Source: Chryseobacterium artocarpi (GTDB lineage Bacteria > Bacteroidota > Bacteroidia > Flavobacteriales > Weeksellaceae). From it: a DNA stretch of 64,000 nt. Each line of letters opens with the position of its first letter. The stretch's first letter is position 1. Positions 25,872 through 34,648 of the stretch are shown here, piece after piece. The stretch spans positions 62,001 through 126,000 of the forward strand of contig NZ_MAYH01000051.1 in the NCBI RefSeq assembly GCF_001684975.1, read 5' to 3'. The position numbers were made by a program, and so were the translations under genes. A model generated the notes under the pieces. It saw only the letters and a program-made list of their open reading frames with translations. It did not search any database and was not told the origin of the DNA.

Positions 25872-26793
25872 ATTTGCAAAAGATAATTTGGTACTAATAC
25901 TGTTTCTATTTTTGGATCTAAATACAATGAATTGAGACCTCCATTTTAATTATTGACTATAGAGCCTTAATCAATCCTTTAGACATTATTTTTCAGCCTT
26001 GTTTTTTGTAATATGATCATAAAATTTTAATAACAAATTGGAACTGTCACACTTTGTTTTTTATCATTTGTGTTGTTATATACTATCTTTCTTAGCATCC
26101 AAAGGAGTAAAAAGAAAGGCGCATGTCTCGAAATAATTTGAATCCATAACACCTTTCATTTTTTGAATAGGTTAGAGATATTATACCTTGACCTATCTTT
26201 ATTTAAATTGTGTTTTTTTGATGCTGCAAAATTGAATGAAAATTGTGTGATCATAAGAATATGCGTCGTTTCACTTTGTTTACATTTTATAGATCCAGGA
26301 GTGTAGAATATATACATCTTGTTTAATGTTTTGTTTTTCAGGTGTTTATATTATGTTTAAAAAAGACTTAATTTGTGTTTGAAGTTGTTTTTTTATATAA
26401 TAAATTGATTATTAATACTTTAAATGTTGGTATTGATTTTTTATAGGGTAAATATATTTTTATAAGTTTTAATCTCTGATTTGTCTTATTTATATTTTTA
26501 GTTGTTTTTTTTAAGTAGCTGATTAATAGTATTTTAATTTTATTTGTATATGTATTGTTACTTTATGTATATGTTTTGAAATGTTATTAATTTGTTTGTT
26601 AATCCTTTTTTTTATGAGTTTTGCAAACCATTTTAAAAATATAAATGAATGATTTTCTAAAAATGTACTGTAGATGGTTTTCTAGCGAAAATTGTATGTT
26701 GGTTAGAAAAGAGTTGAAAATTATTTATTTATTAATTGAAATTATTTAGTATATATTTCTATATTTATTGCATAACCATTTAAACTAATCAGA

Positions 26794-28599
26794 TTGAATA
26801 AAATATTTTTATTTCTAATTTTATTTTTCCTTCCTTGCTTTGGTTTCGCACAAAGTGATGTAGATGAAGATCAACATCAAATCTCTCTCTTATTATTTGC
26901 TAAAAATTTTATCAAAGCTAAAGAAATCGTCGAATCCAGATTACTAAAATCAGATGACAACTCGCGAAAAGTAATCGGTTATGTATATTTATCAAGATGT
27001 TATGACAAACCAAAAGACGAAAGTAAAAAGATTGATGCTTTAGAAAATGCTAAAAAAATAGCATTGAAAACACGAAATGAAATCGATATGGCATATGTTA
27101 AGTATGGTTACGCTTTGTACTATGCTTATCTTGAAAAAAATGATTTTTTTGTAAAAACAGTCAATGAAAGTATCACTACATTCAGTAAATTTCCGAAGGA
27201 AAATTTCATTCTTAGTGCTCTGTTCACAAGTAAATTTTTGTATTTGTCTAAAAATAAATTGAATAGAGATGAGAAATATACCAAAGTGGCTTGTATCTCA
27301 GCATACAATTATGCTTTGAAGTCTAAAAATGATTTCCTGATCTTTCAAAGTGCTAATAATGTTTGTGCTTATTATGCGTATCAACATCTTACAATGAGTG
27401 GTGCTGATTCTAAAAAATATCGTGATTCTGCAGTTATTTATATCCAAAAAACGTATTCCCACATTCAAAACATAAAAGATAAAACAGCCAATAAAAAGGC
27501 TTTGATAACCTATTATTTTAATCTTAATAGTCTTGCCGATAATTCTACAGAAAGTGTTTCGGAAAGTCTAAAGCTTTATGATAAAATATTAGATTTAACT
27601 GAGAATGACGATTCTTTTAAAGAATTAAGATGCGCTACCTATAATAATATTGCTATATTATTTGAAAATGAAAATAAGAATAAACTTGCAGAAGAGTATT
27701 ATCTTAAAGCATATGAATTAATTCCTAAAAGTAAAGTAGCTAATAATTATGAATTTTCTACTGTCAAAATTGTTTCATTTTTGGAGAAATTTGCTAATTT
27801 TTATGAAAAGACACATCAGCCTGAGAAAGAGCTGAAATATTTAAAAGAAGCAAGAAGTTTTGAAAAACAAGGATATTTAGAGAAATTTGAAAATAGTACA
27901 AAATCTCTGGAATTATTTTATGAGACGGAAAAGAAAGATAATCAGATCAGACAGTTGGAGGAAAAAGATAAGATGTACAATAAATATAAATTACTTTCTT
28001 TATTTATTATCTTACTTTCAATAGTTGGGGTTATCTTCCTTTTTTATATGCTTCGTTACAGACAAAAGCTTAGTAAACAAAAGATAAGCCTTCTGGAAGG
28101 TGAAAAAAATGAAGCCAATTTGTTATTACAATTGACTCAAAAAGAGCAGGAACGACTGAAAGCAGAACAAGAGCTGCTGGAAATACAACAAGAGCAGCTT
28201 CAGAAACATGCTATGGCAACTTCATTACAGCTGGATCAGAAAAATACTTTTATTAATGAAATAAAAGAGAAGGCAAAGGGGGATAAAAATACCAGTATCA
28301 GCCGTGCATTAAAAGAAGAACAGCTTATTGATCATGACTTTAATGTAATGCAGAAAATTGTTCAGGACGTACATCCTGATTTTTTCAAACGACTTCAGGA
28401 AATTGCAGTAAGTAAACTGACAAATCAGGATTTAAGATATGCTTCTTATATTTATCTTAATATGGATAATCAACAGATATCAAACATTTTGAAATCAAGT
28501 CCAATGGCTGTACGAATGACTAAATACAGGCTAAAACAGAAGTTAGGATTAGATAAAAATGATGATCTGAAAAGTTTTATACAAAATCTTAAGTTGTAA
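26794..28599 (+). CDS. Membrane-anchored TPR protein with C-terminal helix-turn-helix (TTG start)
   Basis: A 601-residue protein started by TTG: an in-frame stop lies at 26773 and the TTG at 26794 opens a perfect signal peptide (MNKIFLFLILFFLPCFGFAQ). Residues about 25-385 are helical TPR-like repeats, a transmembrane helix lies at about 399-420, a coiled coil rich in Glu/Gln/Leu follows (430-490), and a LuxR/Spo0A-like helix-turn-helix ends the protein (LTNQDLRYASYIYLNMDNQQ, then MAVRMTKYRLKQKLGL). The periplasmic TPR part probably senses and the cytosolic end binds DNA. Its position between fahA and hppD makes tyrosine catabolism genes possible targets. The TTG start suggests low expression. 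Confidence 0.8.
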   Translation: MNKIFLFLILFFLPCFGFAQSDVDEDQHQISLLLFAKNFIKAKEIVESRLLKSDDNSRKVIGYVYLSRCYDKPKDESKKIDALENAKKIALKTRNEIDMAYVKYGYALYYAYLEKNDFFVKTVNESITTFSKFPKENFILSALFTSKFLYLSKNKLNRDEKYTKVACISAYNYALKSKNDFLIFQSANNVCAYYAYQHLTMSGADSKKYRDSAVIYIQKTYSHIQNIKDKTANKKALITYYFNLNSLADNSTESVSESLKLYDKILDLTENDDSFKELRCATYNNIAILFENENKNKLAEEYYLKAYELIPKSKVANNYEFSTVKIVSFLEKFANFYEKTHQPEKELKYLKEARSFEKQGYLEKFENSTKSLELFYETEKKDNQIRQLEEKDKMYNKYKLLSLFIILLSIVGVIFLFYMLRYRQKLSKQKISLLEGEKNEANLLLQLTQKEQERLKAEQELLEIQQEQLQKHAMATSLQLDQKNTFINEIKEKAKGDKNTSISRALKEEQLIDHDFNVMQKIVQDVHPDFFKRLQEIAVSKLTNQDLRYASYIYLNMDNQQISNILKSSPMAVRMTKYRLKQKLGLDKNDDLKSFIQNLKL

Positions 28600-28623
28600 A
28601 AAAATCTATTTTAGAAATTATAT

Positions 28624-28654
28624 AAAAAAAACGAGGATTATTTCTCGTTTTTTT
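28624..28654. terminator. Bidirectional terminator
   Basis: Arms AAAAAAAACGAG and CTCGTTTTTTT around an 8-base loop, between the convergent TPR-HTH gene and a secreted-protein gene. It overlaps the final bases of the latter. Confidence 0.75.
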
Positions 28655-29111
28655 ATTTCTTCTTGGAATAAGATTCTTCATCAATCCATCGATCTCTGGT
28701 ATTGACATCGATGAGGTAGAGTATATTATCTTGTTTAGTAAGTAATAATGTTTTTGTGACAGGCATTGGGATTTTTTTGCCTTCAAGAACATTAGCTCTT
28801 AATGAAACAATATTCTTTTTTCTTACAATATCACCAGTAAATACATTGGAGCTGCTTTCTCCTGTAGCTTTATCATCGAAGACCTCTACATAAGTTGCAT
28901 TGCTTCCCTTGATGACAATAAAATCTCTTTCTGTGTGATCTGCTTCATCTTTAATGAAAACAAATTTCTTATTGTCAATATTTACATTTTCAAGATTTTG
29001 GTTGATTCCTTTTCTTGCTTCAAGTTTGTCCAAAATAGCATTCAAAGTTCCATATTGTGCTTTTACACCTAAGGTTCCAAAGAATAATATTCCGATTAAA
29101 ATTTTTCTCAT
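28653..29111 (-). CDS. Hypothetical secreted protein
   Basis: A 152-residue protein with a signal peptide (MRKILIGILFFGTLGVKAQ). The mature part starts with an amphipathic helix (LNAILDKLEARKGI) and continues as beta-strand-rich sequence (NKKFVFIKDEADHTERDFIV, ATYVEVFDD, KTLLLTKQDNILYLIDV). No catalytic motif or known family is recognised. It lies just downstream of hppD in the same direction but behind a terminator (29130-29163), so it probably has its own promoter. The fold may be a small beta sandwich. Confidence 0.6.
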   Translation of the reverse strand: MRKILIGILFFGTLGVKAQYGTLNAILDKLEARKGINQNLENVNIDNKKFVFIKDEADHTERDFIVIKGSNATYVEVFDDKATGESSSNVFTGDIVRKKNIVSLRANVLEGKKIPMPVTKTLLLTKQDNILYLIDVNTRDRWIDEESYSKKK

Positions 29112-29129
29112 ATGCTGTGTTTTATAAAA

Positions 29130-29163
29130 AAGTTTTGCCAGAATTGATATCCTGACAAAACTT
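29130..29163 (-). terminator. Terminator of hppD
   Basis: Arms AAGTTTTGCCAG and CTGACAAAACTT (one mismatch) with a 10-base loop. The minus strand continues with a T-run. It lies 17 bp after the hppD stop. Confidence 0.75.
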
Positions 29164-29179
29164 AATATTTTATGTAAAA

Positions 29180-30310
29180 TTAAAGATTACCTCTTCTTTC
29201 CTGTTCTCTTTCTAATGCTTCAAATAATGCTTTGAAATTTCCGGCACCAAAACTCTGTGCACCATGTCTTTCAATGATTTCGAAGAATAGAGTAGGACGG
29301 TCTTCCACAGGCTTTGTAAAGATCTGTAAAAGATATCCTTCTTCATCATGATCAATAAGTATACCTAACTCCTGTAATTTTTTAAGATCTTCATCAATAT
29401 GACCTACTCTTTCAGGAACCATGTCATAATATGCCTCTGGTGGAGCAGAAAGGAACTCTACACCACGCTTTTTAAGTTCAGTAACTGTATGGATGATGTC
29501 TTTTGTAGCTACAGCAATGTGTTGTACTCCTTCACCTTCATAGAAATCAAGATATTCTTCTACCTGAGATTTCTTTTTACCTTCTGCAGGTTCGTTGATC
29601 GGGAATTTTGCATATCCGTTTCCGTTTGACATTACTTTAGACATCAATGCGGAATATTCTGTATTGATCTGCTTGTCATCAAAAGAAAGAATGTTTACAA
29701 ATCCCATCACTTTTTCATACCATTCCACAGTAGGGATCATTCTGTTCCAGTCTACATTTCCTACGCAGTGGTCTACGTATAATAAACCTGCTTCTTCAGG
29801 ATTGTAAGCACTTTCCCATGTTTCATATCCTGGCATGAAAGCGCCGTTATAGTTTTTTCTTTCAATAAACATGTGAACTGTTTCTCCGTAAGTATAAATT
29901 CCGGACATTCTTACTTCACCTTGCTCATCAGTTAAAGTTACTGGTTCTAAATATGGTTTTCCACCTCTTTTCGTAGTTTCTTCAAATGCTGCATAAGCGT
30001 CATCTACCCAAAGTGCTAAGATTTTTACTCCGTCACCATGTTTTTTTACATGCTCACTGATAGGAGAGTCAGACTTAAGTCCTGTTGTAAGTACTAATCT
30101 GATTTTTCCTTGTTGAAGCACATAAGATGCACGGTCTCTTACTCCTGTTTCAGGACCAGCATAAGCTACAGACTGAAAACCGAAAGCGGTTTTATAATAA
30201 TGAGCAGCCTGTTTTGCATTTCCTACATAAAACTCAATATAATCTGTACCGTTAATCGGTAAGAAATTTTCTGCTTGAGCAATTTTCTCGGCAAATGTAA
30301 GTGTTGACAT
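29180..30310 (-). CDS. hppD: 4-hydroxyphenylpyruvate dioxygenase
   Basis: A 376-residue iron(II) dioxygenase built of two vicinal-oxygen-chelate domains. The first begins GTDYIEFYVGNAKQAAHYYK; the second carries the metal ligands in LYVDHCVGNVD, QHIAVATKDI and the C-terminal FFEIIERHG motif. It converts 4-hydroxyphenylpyruvate, the transamination product of tyrosine, to homogentisate. Length and motifs are those of class-typical enzymes. A TAATTTTG -7 box lies at 30350-30357 on the minus strand. It is a pathway partner of hmgA and fahA in this window. Confidence 0.96.
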   Translation of the reverse strand: MSTLTFAEKIAQAENFLPINGTDYIEFYVGNAKQAAHYYKTAFGFQSVAYAGPETGVRDRASYVLQQGKIRLVLTTGLKSDSPISEHVKKHGDGVKILALWVDDAYAAFEETTKRGGKPYLEPVTLTDEQGEVRMSGIYTYGETVHMFIERKNYNGAFMPGYETWESAYNPEEAGLLYVDHCVGNVDWNRMIPTVEWYEKVMGFVNILSFDDKQINTEYSALMSKVMSNGNGYAKFPINEPAEGKKKSQVEEYLDFYEGEGVQHIAVATKDIIHTVTELKKRGVEFLSAPPEAYYDMVPERVGHIDEDLKKLQELGILIDHDEEGYLLQIFTKPVEDRPTLFFEIIERHGAQSFGAGNFKALFEALEREQERRGNL

Positions 30311-30513
30311 ATTTTCTCTTTTACTTTTATTTTATTGGTATGCAAATTACAAAATTATTGGATATAGCGAAAATATTACCGCTGATTCATTGAATATATT
30401 TAACATAAAGTTCAAGAAGTGTTCACTTAAGTATATTTAAGTTCCTTAAGTTTGAAATAAGCTGACTACATTTGTATTACAAAAAACAAGTGAGAAAAAA
30501 ATATTTCGAACAT

Positions 30514-30542
30514 GAAAGCCGCAGATCATCTCTGCGGCTTTC
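30514..30542 (-). terminator. Terminator of the 263-residue hypothetical gene
   Basis: Perfect 12-bp GC-rich arms GAAAGCCGCAGA and TCTGCGGCTTTC with a 5-base loop, 6 bp after the minus-strand stop. The minus strand continues through A/T-rich sequence rather than a perfect T-run. Confidence 0.65.
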
Positions 30543-30547
30543 TTATT

Positions 30548-31339
30548 TTATGGTGTTTCTATTTTTCTGTTCAGGGTTCCGGCATCCGGATTATAATTGT
30601 CCCAGATCTTCCAGGTGTCATCTATTTTTTTTATAAAATAAATCTGTGTACTAAGTTGATTCACAAAATGTTCTTCTCCTGTTTCTCCTACTTTAAATAG
30701 AAGGTTCCAGAATTCCTGAGTTTCCAATATCTTTTTATCTGGCTCATCAGTAACAACGTGAATATCAAAAACTTCATAATTGGAACGGTTGTTTTTGGTT
30801 ACCAGATGGAAATCTTTTTCACAGAGCTCTTTACTGAACTGTGATACTCGTTCTAAAAATGGAGAATCATCAAATAAGAAATCGTTGAAGATATCCGTGT
30901 TGTGGGTTGGAAACTGTTTGCAGAATTCAAATGCTGTGGCACAATAGTCGTAAACCATTTGCGTCAGAAAAGAATGATTGTCAGCTCCTTTATGATTTTG
31001 TTTTTTTTGCCTAGCAGAAAGAATATAGTCGTTAAGATCTTTATATCCCAGAAAAATACATATTTTATCCAGGGTTTTTAAAAATCTTAAATCACTGTGC
31101 GTTTTATCCTGATAGTCGTTTTCAAAGAAACGCTGTAAGGTAACATGAGAAATGGTATTCCCGATCTCAAATTTTTTACCTCCTTTAAGTTCATCAGCTT
31201 CAGATAGTTCTTCTTTAATGATTTCGGAAAGAATAATATAATGGCTTCTCTTCCATTCATTCACATTCCCCAAAACAGAATTCCTTACCTTCGAATGCTT
31301 TACAACTTCCTCTCGTATCGAATTATATATAGTCTTCAA
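30548..31339 (-). CDS. Hypothetical protein with regulator-like N-terminus
   Basis: A 263-residue cytosolic protein. Its first 110 residues include FEIGNTISHVTLQRFF and RFLKTLDKICIFLGYKDLND, a combination that in Bacteroidota occurs at the N-terminus of putative DNA-binding or signalling proteins (a small helical domain recognising a G-x-x-x-S-x-x-T-L-x-R-x-F pattern). The C-terminal part (about 195-263, IHVVTDEPDKKILETQEFWN and STQIYFIKKIDDTWKIWD) resembles an NTF2/SnoaL-like sheet. It might regulate nearby catabolic genes, but this rests on context only. It is monocistronic with terminator 30514-30542. Confidence 0.55.
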   Translation of the reverse strand: MKTIYNSIREEVVKHSKVRNSVLGNVNEWKRSHYIILSEIIKEELSEADELKGGKKFEIGNTISHVTLQRFFENDYQDKTHSDLRFLKTLDKICIFLGYKDLNDYILSARQKKQNHKGADNHSFLTQMVYDYCATAFEFCKQFPTHNTDIFNDFLFDDSPFLERVSQFSKELCEKDFHLVTKNNRSNYEVFDIHVVTDEPDKKILETQEFWNLLFKVGETGEEHFVNQLSTQIYFIKKIDDTWKIWDNYNPDAGTLNRKIETP

Positions 31340-31466
31340 TTTCCTCGTTTTACAAAGAGTTTTATCAAAAATACTGCCAAAATGTTAAAATTTTTTAGGC
31401 TGAATGATAAAACCGTTTTTAAATTCTCAATAAAAATAATGTTTTAAAAATATTAACGACTGATTA

Positions 31467-32741
31467 TCAGTGTTTAAATCTTTCGAAAGCAGCTCTTTCC
31501 AACATTTCTCTGTCGTCAGGGTGTGCAATACTGATGAGTTCCTGCGCCCTCTGACGAAGGTTTTTTCCATATAAATAAGCAGTTCCGTATTCGGTCACAA
31601 CGTAATGAATATGTCCTCTTGTTGTAACCACTCCGGCACCCTGTTTAAGATAAGGAACAATTCTGGAGATGCCTTTTTTAGTTCTTGAAGTAATAGCAAT
31701 GATAGGTTTACCATCATCACTTAATGCAGCACCTCGCATGAAATCCATTTGTCCTCCAATGCCGCTGTATTGTAAGGTTCCAATAGAGTCTGCGCATACC
31801 TGTCCGGTAAGGTCAATCTCAATGGCTGAATTGATGGCTACCATTTTCTTATTCTTCATAATATTAATGGGAAAATTAACCTCGCTTACATCCCTGAAGG
31901 CAAAAACAGTATTATCATCTACATAATCATAAAGTTTTCTGGTTCCGAAGCAGAAGCTGGTGATCGTTTTATTATCGTTGTACCCCTTGTACTTATTATT
32001 GATTACGTCATTTTGAATAAGATCAATAACTCCGTCACTTAGCATTTCGGTGTGTATTCCAAGGTCTTTATGGTTATGAAGGCATTGCAGAACGGCATCC
32101 GGAATAGTTCCGATACCCATTTGGAGAGTAGACTTATCTTCAATAAGTTCAGCGACATTTTTACCTACCTGCATTTCTTCAGGACCTACTTTAGAACCAT
32201 AATCTACAGTGTGAAGTTCTTCTTCATGCCATACTAGTTTGTGGATTCTGCTGATGTGAATCATACCATCTCCATGTGTTCTCGGCATTCTTGGATTGAC
32301 CATTGCAACGATAGTTTTTGCAGTATCTACGGCTGCTCTTGCAATATCTACAGAAGTTCCTAATGTACAAAAACCATGTTTGTCCGGTGGAGAAACTGTT
32401 ATAAGAGCTACATCCAAAGGAAGTATATTTTTTCTGAATAAAATAGGAATCTCACTTAGGAATACAGGAACAAAGTCACCTCTGTCTGAGTTTACAGCAT
32501 CACGTACTGGTGTAGAAACGAATAAAGAATTCACAAAGAAGCTGTCTTTGTACTCCGGTTTTGCAATTTCTATATTTCCCTGTTGGGTAATGGAAACCAT
32601 TTCTACATTTTCTAATCTGTGTGCCTGTCTTGCAAGCTCATCAATCAGGTAATTGGGAGTACATGCGCTGCCGTGGAAAAATACACGGTTACCGCTTTTT
32701 ATGGTATACATTGCTTCTTCAGCACTGATATAATTATGCAT
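31467..32741 (-). CDS. Acetyl-CoA hydrolase/transferase family protein (4-hydroxybutyrate-CoA-transferase-like)
   Basis: A 424-residue class I CoA-transferase. The N-terminal AcH domain (SAEEAMYTIKSGNRVFFHGS) is followed by LQMGIGTIPDAVL, the catalytic glutamate region INSAIEIDLTGQ (Glu near 303) and the CoA-loop motif GIGGQMDF. This layout matches butyryl-/4-hydroxybutyrate-CoA:acetate transferases. It moves CoA between small carboxylates in the cytosol. Position between hppD and hmgA raises the possibility that it activates acetoacetate released by fumarylacetoacetase, or handles acetate; that is inference. It lies 212 bp from the second CoA-transferase gene, which ends with its own terminator. 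Confidence 0.87.
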   Translation of the reverse strand: MHNYISAEEAMYTIKSGNRVFFHGSACTPNYLIDELARQAHRLENVEMVSITQQGNIEIAKPEYKDSFFVNSLFVSTPVRDAVNSDRGDFVPVFLSEIPILFRKNILPLDVALITVSPPDKHGFCTLGTSVDIARAAVDTAKTIVAMVNPRMPRTHGDGMIHISRIHKLVWHEEELHTVDYGSKVGPEEMQVGKNVAELIEDKSTLQMGIGTIPDAVLQCLHNHKDLGIHTEMLSDGVIDLIQNDVINNKYKGYNDNKTITSFCFGTRKLYDYVDDNTVFAFRDVSEVNFPINIMKNKKMVAINSAIEIDLTGQVCADSIGTLQYSGIGGQMDFMRGAALSDDGKPIIAITSRTKKGISRIVPYLKQGAGVVTTRGHIHYVVTEYGTAYLYGKNLRQRAQELISIAHPDDREMLERAAFERFKH

Positions 32742-32902
32742 ATTTTATCTTTTTAATTATTATGTTTCTGACTAATTTTTATTTCATAAAATGCCTAACC
32801 TCTCTCAAAGATAACTTTTATATCGTTATTTATTTCAAATATTTTATATGATATTAAAAGACTTTTATCATATGAATGAATCATATAAATTTAATAAAAA
32901 AT

Positions 32903-32931
32903 AAAGACCGAATGCATCACATCCGGTCTTT
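32903..32931 (-). terminator. Terminator of the longer CoA-transferase gene
   Basis: Arms AAAGACCG and CGGTCTTT, extended inside by ATG/CAT after a mismatch. On the minus strand a T-rich run follows. It lies 22 bp after the stop. Confidence 0.7.
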
Positions 32932-32953
32932 AATATTAGTATTTGTAAAATTT

Positions 32954-34465
32954 TTAGTTGGAAACTTCCATTGCTGTTGCCTGTTTCATACTTCCTGTTT
33001 CTGAAAAACGCAGATGCCAGCTGAAGGCTTCTTCAAGTAAGTGAGGAGTGTGCCCACCTCTTTCACAAGCTCTGTCGAAATAAGACTGTAGTTCTTCTTT
33101 ATAATCAGGATGAACACAGTTATCAATGATTTTCTGAGCTCTTTCTCTTGGTGCTAATCCTCTTAAATCTGCCAGTCCTACATCTGTCACCAAAATATCT
33201 ACATCATGTTCTGTATGGTCTGTATGAGAAACCATTGGAAGAACGTGTGAAATATTGTTTCCTTTTGAAGCTGCCTGAGTTACAAAAATACTTAAGTAGG
33301 CATTTCTTGCAAAGTCTCCGGATCCACCAATTCCGTTCATGATATTTGTCCCTCCGATATGGGTAGAGTTTACGTTTCCGTAGATATCAAATTCAATGGC
33401 GGTATTGATAGCGATTACTCCCAGCCTTCGGATCAATCCCGGAGTATTGGAAATATTCTGTGGTCTTAAAACAAACTTTTCTTTGTATTTTGAAAGATTT
33501 CCAAGTACTCTTTCATAGCATTCTTTTGAAACAGTGATTGAAGAAGCAGAAGCAAAGCTTAGTTTACCTGAATCTATTAAATCAAATGTACTGTCCTGAA
33601 GAACTTCAGAGAACATGGTTAGGTCATAGAAATTACTATCCTTGAATCCTGTAAGCACTGCATTGGCAACTTTTCCGATACCAGCCTGAAGAGGAAGTAA
33701 TCTATCGGTAAGTCTTCCTAAACGAACTTCATTTTCAAAGAATTCAAGAAGGTGTTTTGCAATGGCGGTTGTTTTCTCATCAGGTTCGGCAATATCTGCG
33801 GGGCTGTCTTTAAGATTGGTGAAAACAATGGCTTCAATTTTATTAGGATCTACCGGGATACTTTTTCTACCTATTTTGTTCCAAGGAGCAACAATTGGAA
33901 TAACATTTCTGTAAGGGTAATCTTCTGCCTGATAAATATCGTGAATTCCGTAAACTTCTTCCGGAACTTCGGTATTGATTTCAATGATGATTTTTTTTGC
34001 TAGAGCAGCAAAAGTAACTGAGTTTCCTACAGAAGTTGTAGGTACAATGCTTCCATCTCTTTCAATATAAGCAGCTTCGATAACTGCTACGTCAATGCTT
34101 TGAAGGTTTTTGGTATGAAGAAGTTCTGCACTTTCACTTAAATGCTGATCAATGAAAAGAATTTCACCATTATTGATTTTATTCCTCAAGGTAGGATCTA
34201 CCTGGAAAGGCATTCTTTTTTTAAGAACGTTAGCTTCTGCCAGTTTCCCGTCAGTACCGTGCCCTAGTGAAGCTCCGGTCATTAAAGTGACTTTAAGGTC
34301 TTCTGTTTTTCCTCTTTCTGCCAGTGCCGGCAAAATTGCTTTGCTGTCACCAGCTTTTGTAAAGCCGCTTGACCCTATGGTCATACCGTCTTTAATCATT
34401 TTTACAGCGTTTTCAGCTGTAGTTACCTTTTCGTGTAAACTTTCTAATCTGATTCTTTCTAACAT
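32954..34465 (-). CDS. Succinyl-CoA:acetate CoA-transferase-like protein (acetyl-CoA hydrolase family)
   Basis: A 503-residue class I CoA-transferase of the Cat1/AarC type. Blocks are MIKDGMTIGSSGFTKAGDSK, LPLQAGIGKVANAVLTG, the catalytic Glu in INTAIEFDIYGN (about residue 358) and the loop GIGGSGDFARNAYLS. The family swaps CoA between succinyl-CoA and acetate, or hydrolyses acetyl-CoA. It is clearly not a recent duplicate of the 424-residue neighbour: lengths and loop motifs differ. A -7 box TAAATTTG lies at 34549-34556 (minus strand), giving a long leader of roughly 75 nt that contains an imperfect palindrome (34522-34542). Confidence 0.87.
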   Translation of the reverse strand: MLERIRLESLHEKVTTAENAVKMIKDGMTIGSSGFTKAGDSKAILPALAERGKTEDLKVTLMTGASLGHGTDGKLAEANVLKKRMPFQVDPTLRNKINNGEILFIDQHLSESAELLHTKNLQSIDVAVIEAAYIERDGSIVPTTSVGNSVTFAALAKKIIIEINTEVPEEVYGIHDIYQAEDYPYRNVIPIVAPWNKIGRKSIPVDPNKIEAIVFTNLKDSPADIAEPDEKTTAIAKHLLEFFENEVRLGRLTDRLLPLQAGIGKVANAVLTGFKDSNFYDLTMFSEVLQDSTFDLIDSGKLSFASASSITVSKECYERVLGNLSKYKEKFVLRPQNISNTPGLIRRLGVIAINTAIEFDIYGNVNSTHIGGTNIMNGIGGSGDFARNAYLSIFVTQAASKGNNISHVLPMVSHTDHTEHDVDILVTDVGLADLRGLAPRERAQKIIDNCVHPDYKEELQSYFDRACERGGHTPHLLEEAFSWHLRFSETGSMKQATAMEVSN

Positions 34466-34521
34466 GTAATATTGATTTTTATTAAACCACCATTACTTAG
34501 GATGCGATATGAAAAATAATG

Positions 34522-34542
34522 ATGGTCATATATGTGAACCAT
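34522..34542 (-). promoter_or_regulatory. Imperfect palindrome in the leader of the CoA-transferase gene
   Basis: On the minus strand ATGGTTCA...TGACCAT forms an inverted repeat with one extra base in the left arm. It lies between the -7 box (34549-34556) and the start codon, so it is in the mRNA leader or acts as a downstream operator. Confidence 0.3.
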
Positions 34543-34560
34543 ACCTTACAAATTTACGAA

Positions 34561-34597
34561 AAAAGACGCTTTAAATAAAGGATTTAAAGCGTCTTTT
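34561..34597 (-). terminator. Terminator of hmgA
   Basis: Perfect 16-bp arms AAAAGACGCTTTAAAT and ATTTAAAGCGTCTTTT with a 5-base loop, 51 bp after the hmgA stop on the minus strand. Confidence 0.85.
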
Positions 34598-34648
34598 GTA
34601 TGTATTCAGTAATAGTTTTTCTCTATGATGAAAAAGATTTTTACTGTT

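Larger units (their letters stand above)
25350..26793. other. 1.4-kb gap without a recognised gene
   Basis: This is a very AT-rich region between fahA and the TPR-HTH regulator. It holds the fahA upstream region, a strong minus-strand terminator at 25615-25645, a weak 46-codon minus-strand frame at 25731-25871 and about 500 bp of T-rich upstream sequence of the regulator gene (26300-26793). No RNA family is recognised. Confidence 0.5.

Noticed and set aside
31467..34465. Recent tandem duplication of CoA-transferase genes
   Set aside because: The proteins differ by 79 residues in length and in their catalytic-loop motifs (GIGGQMDF versus GIGGSGDF), and belong to different subfamilies.
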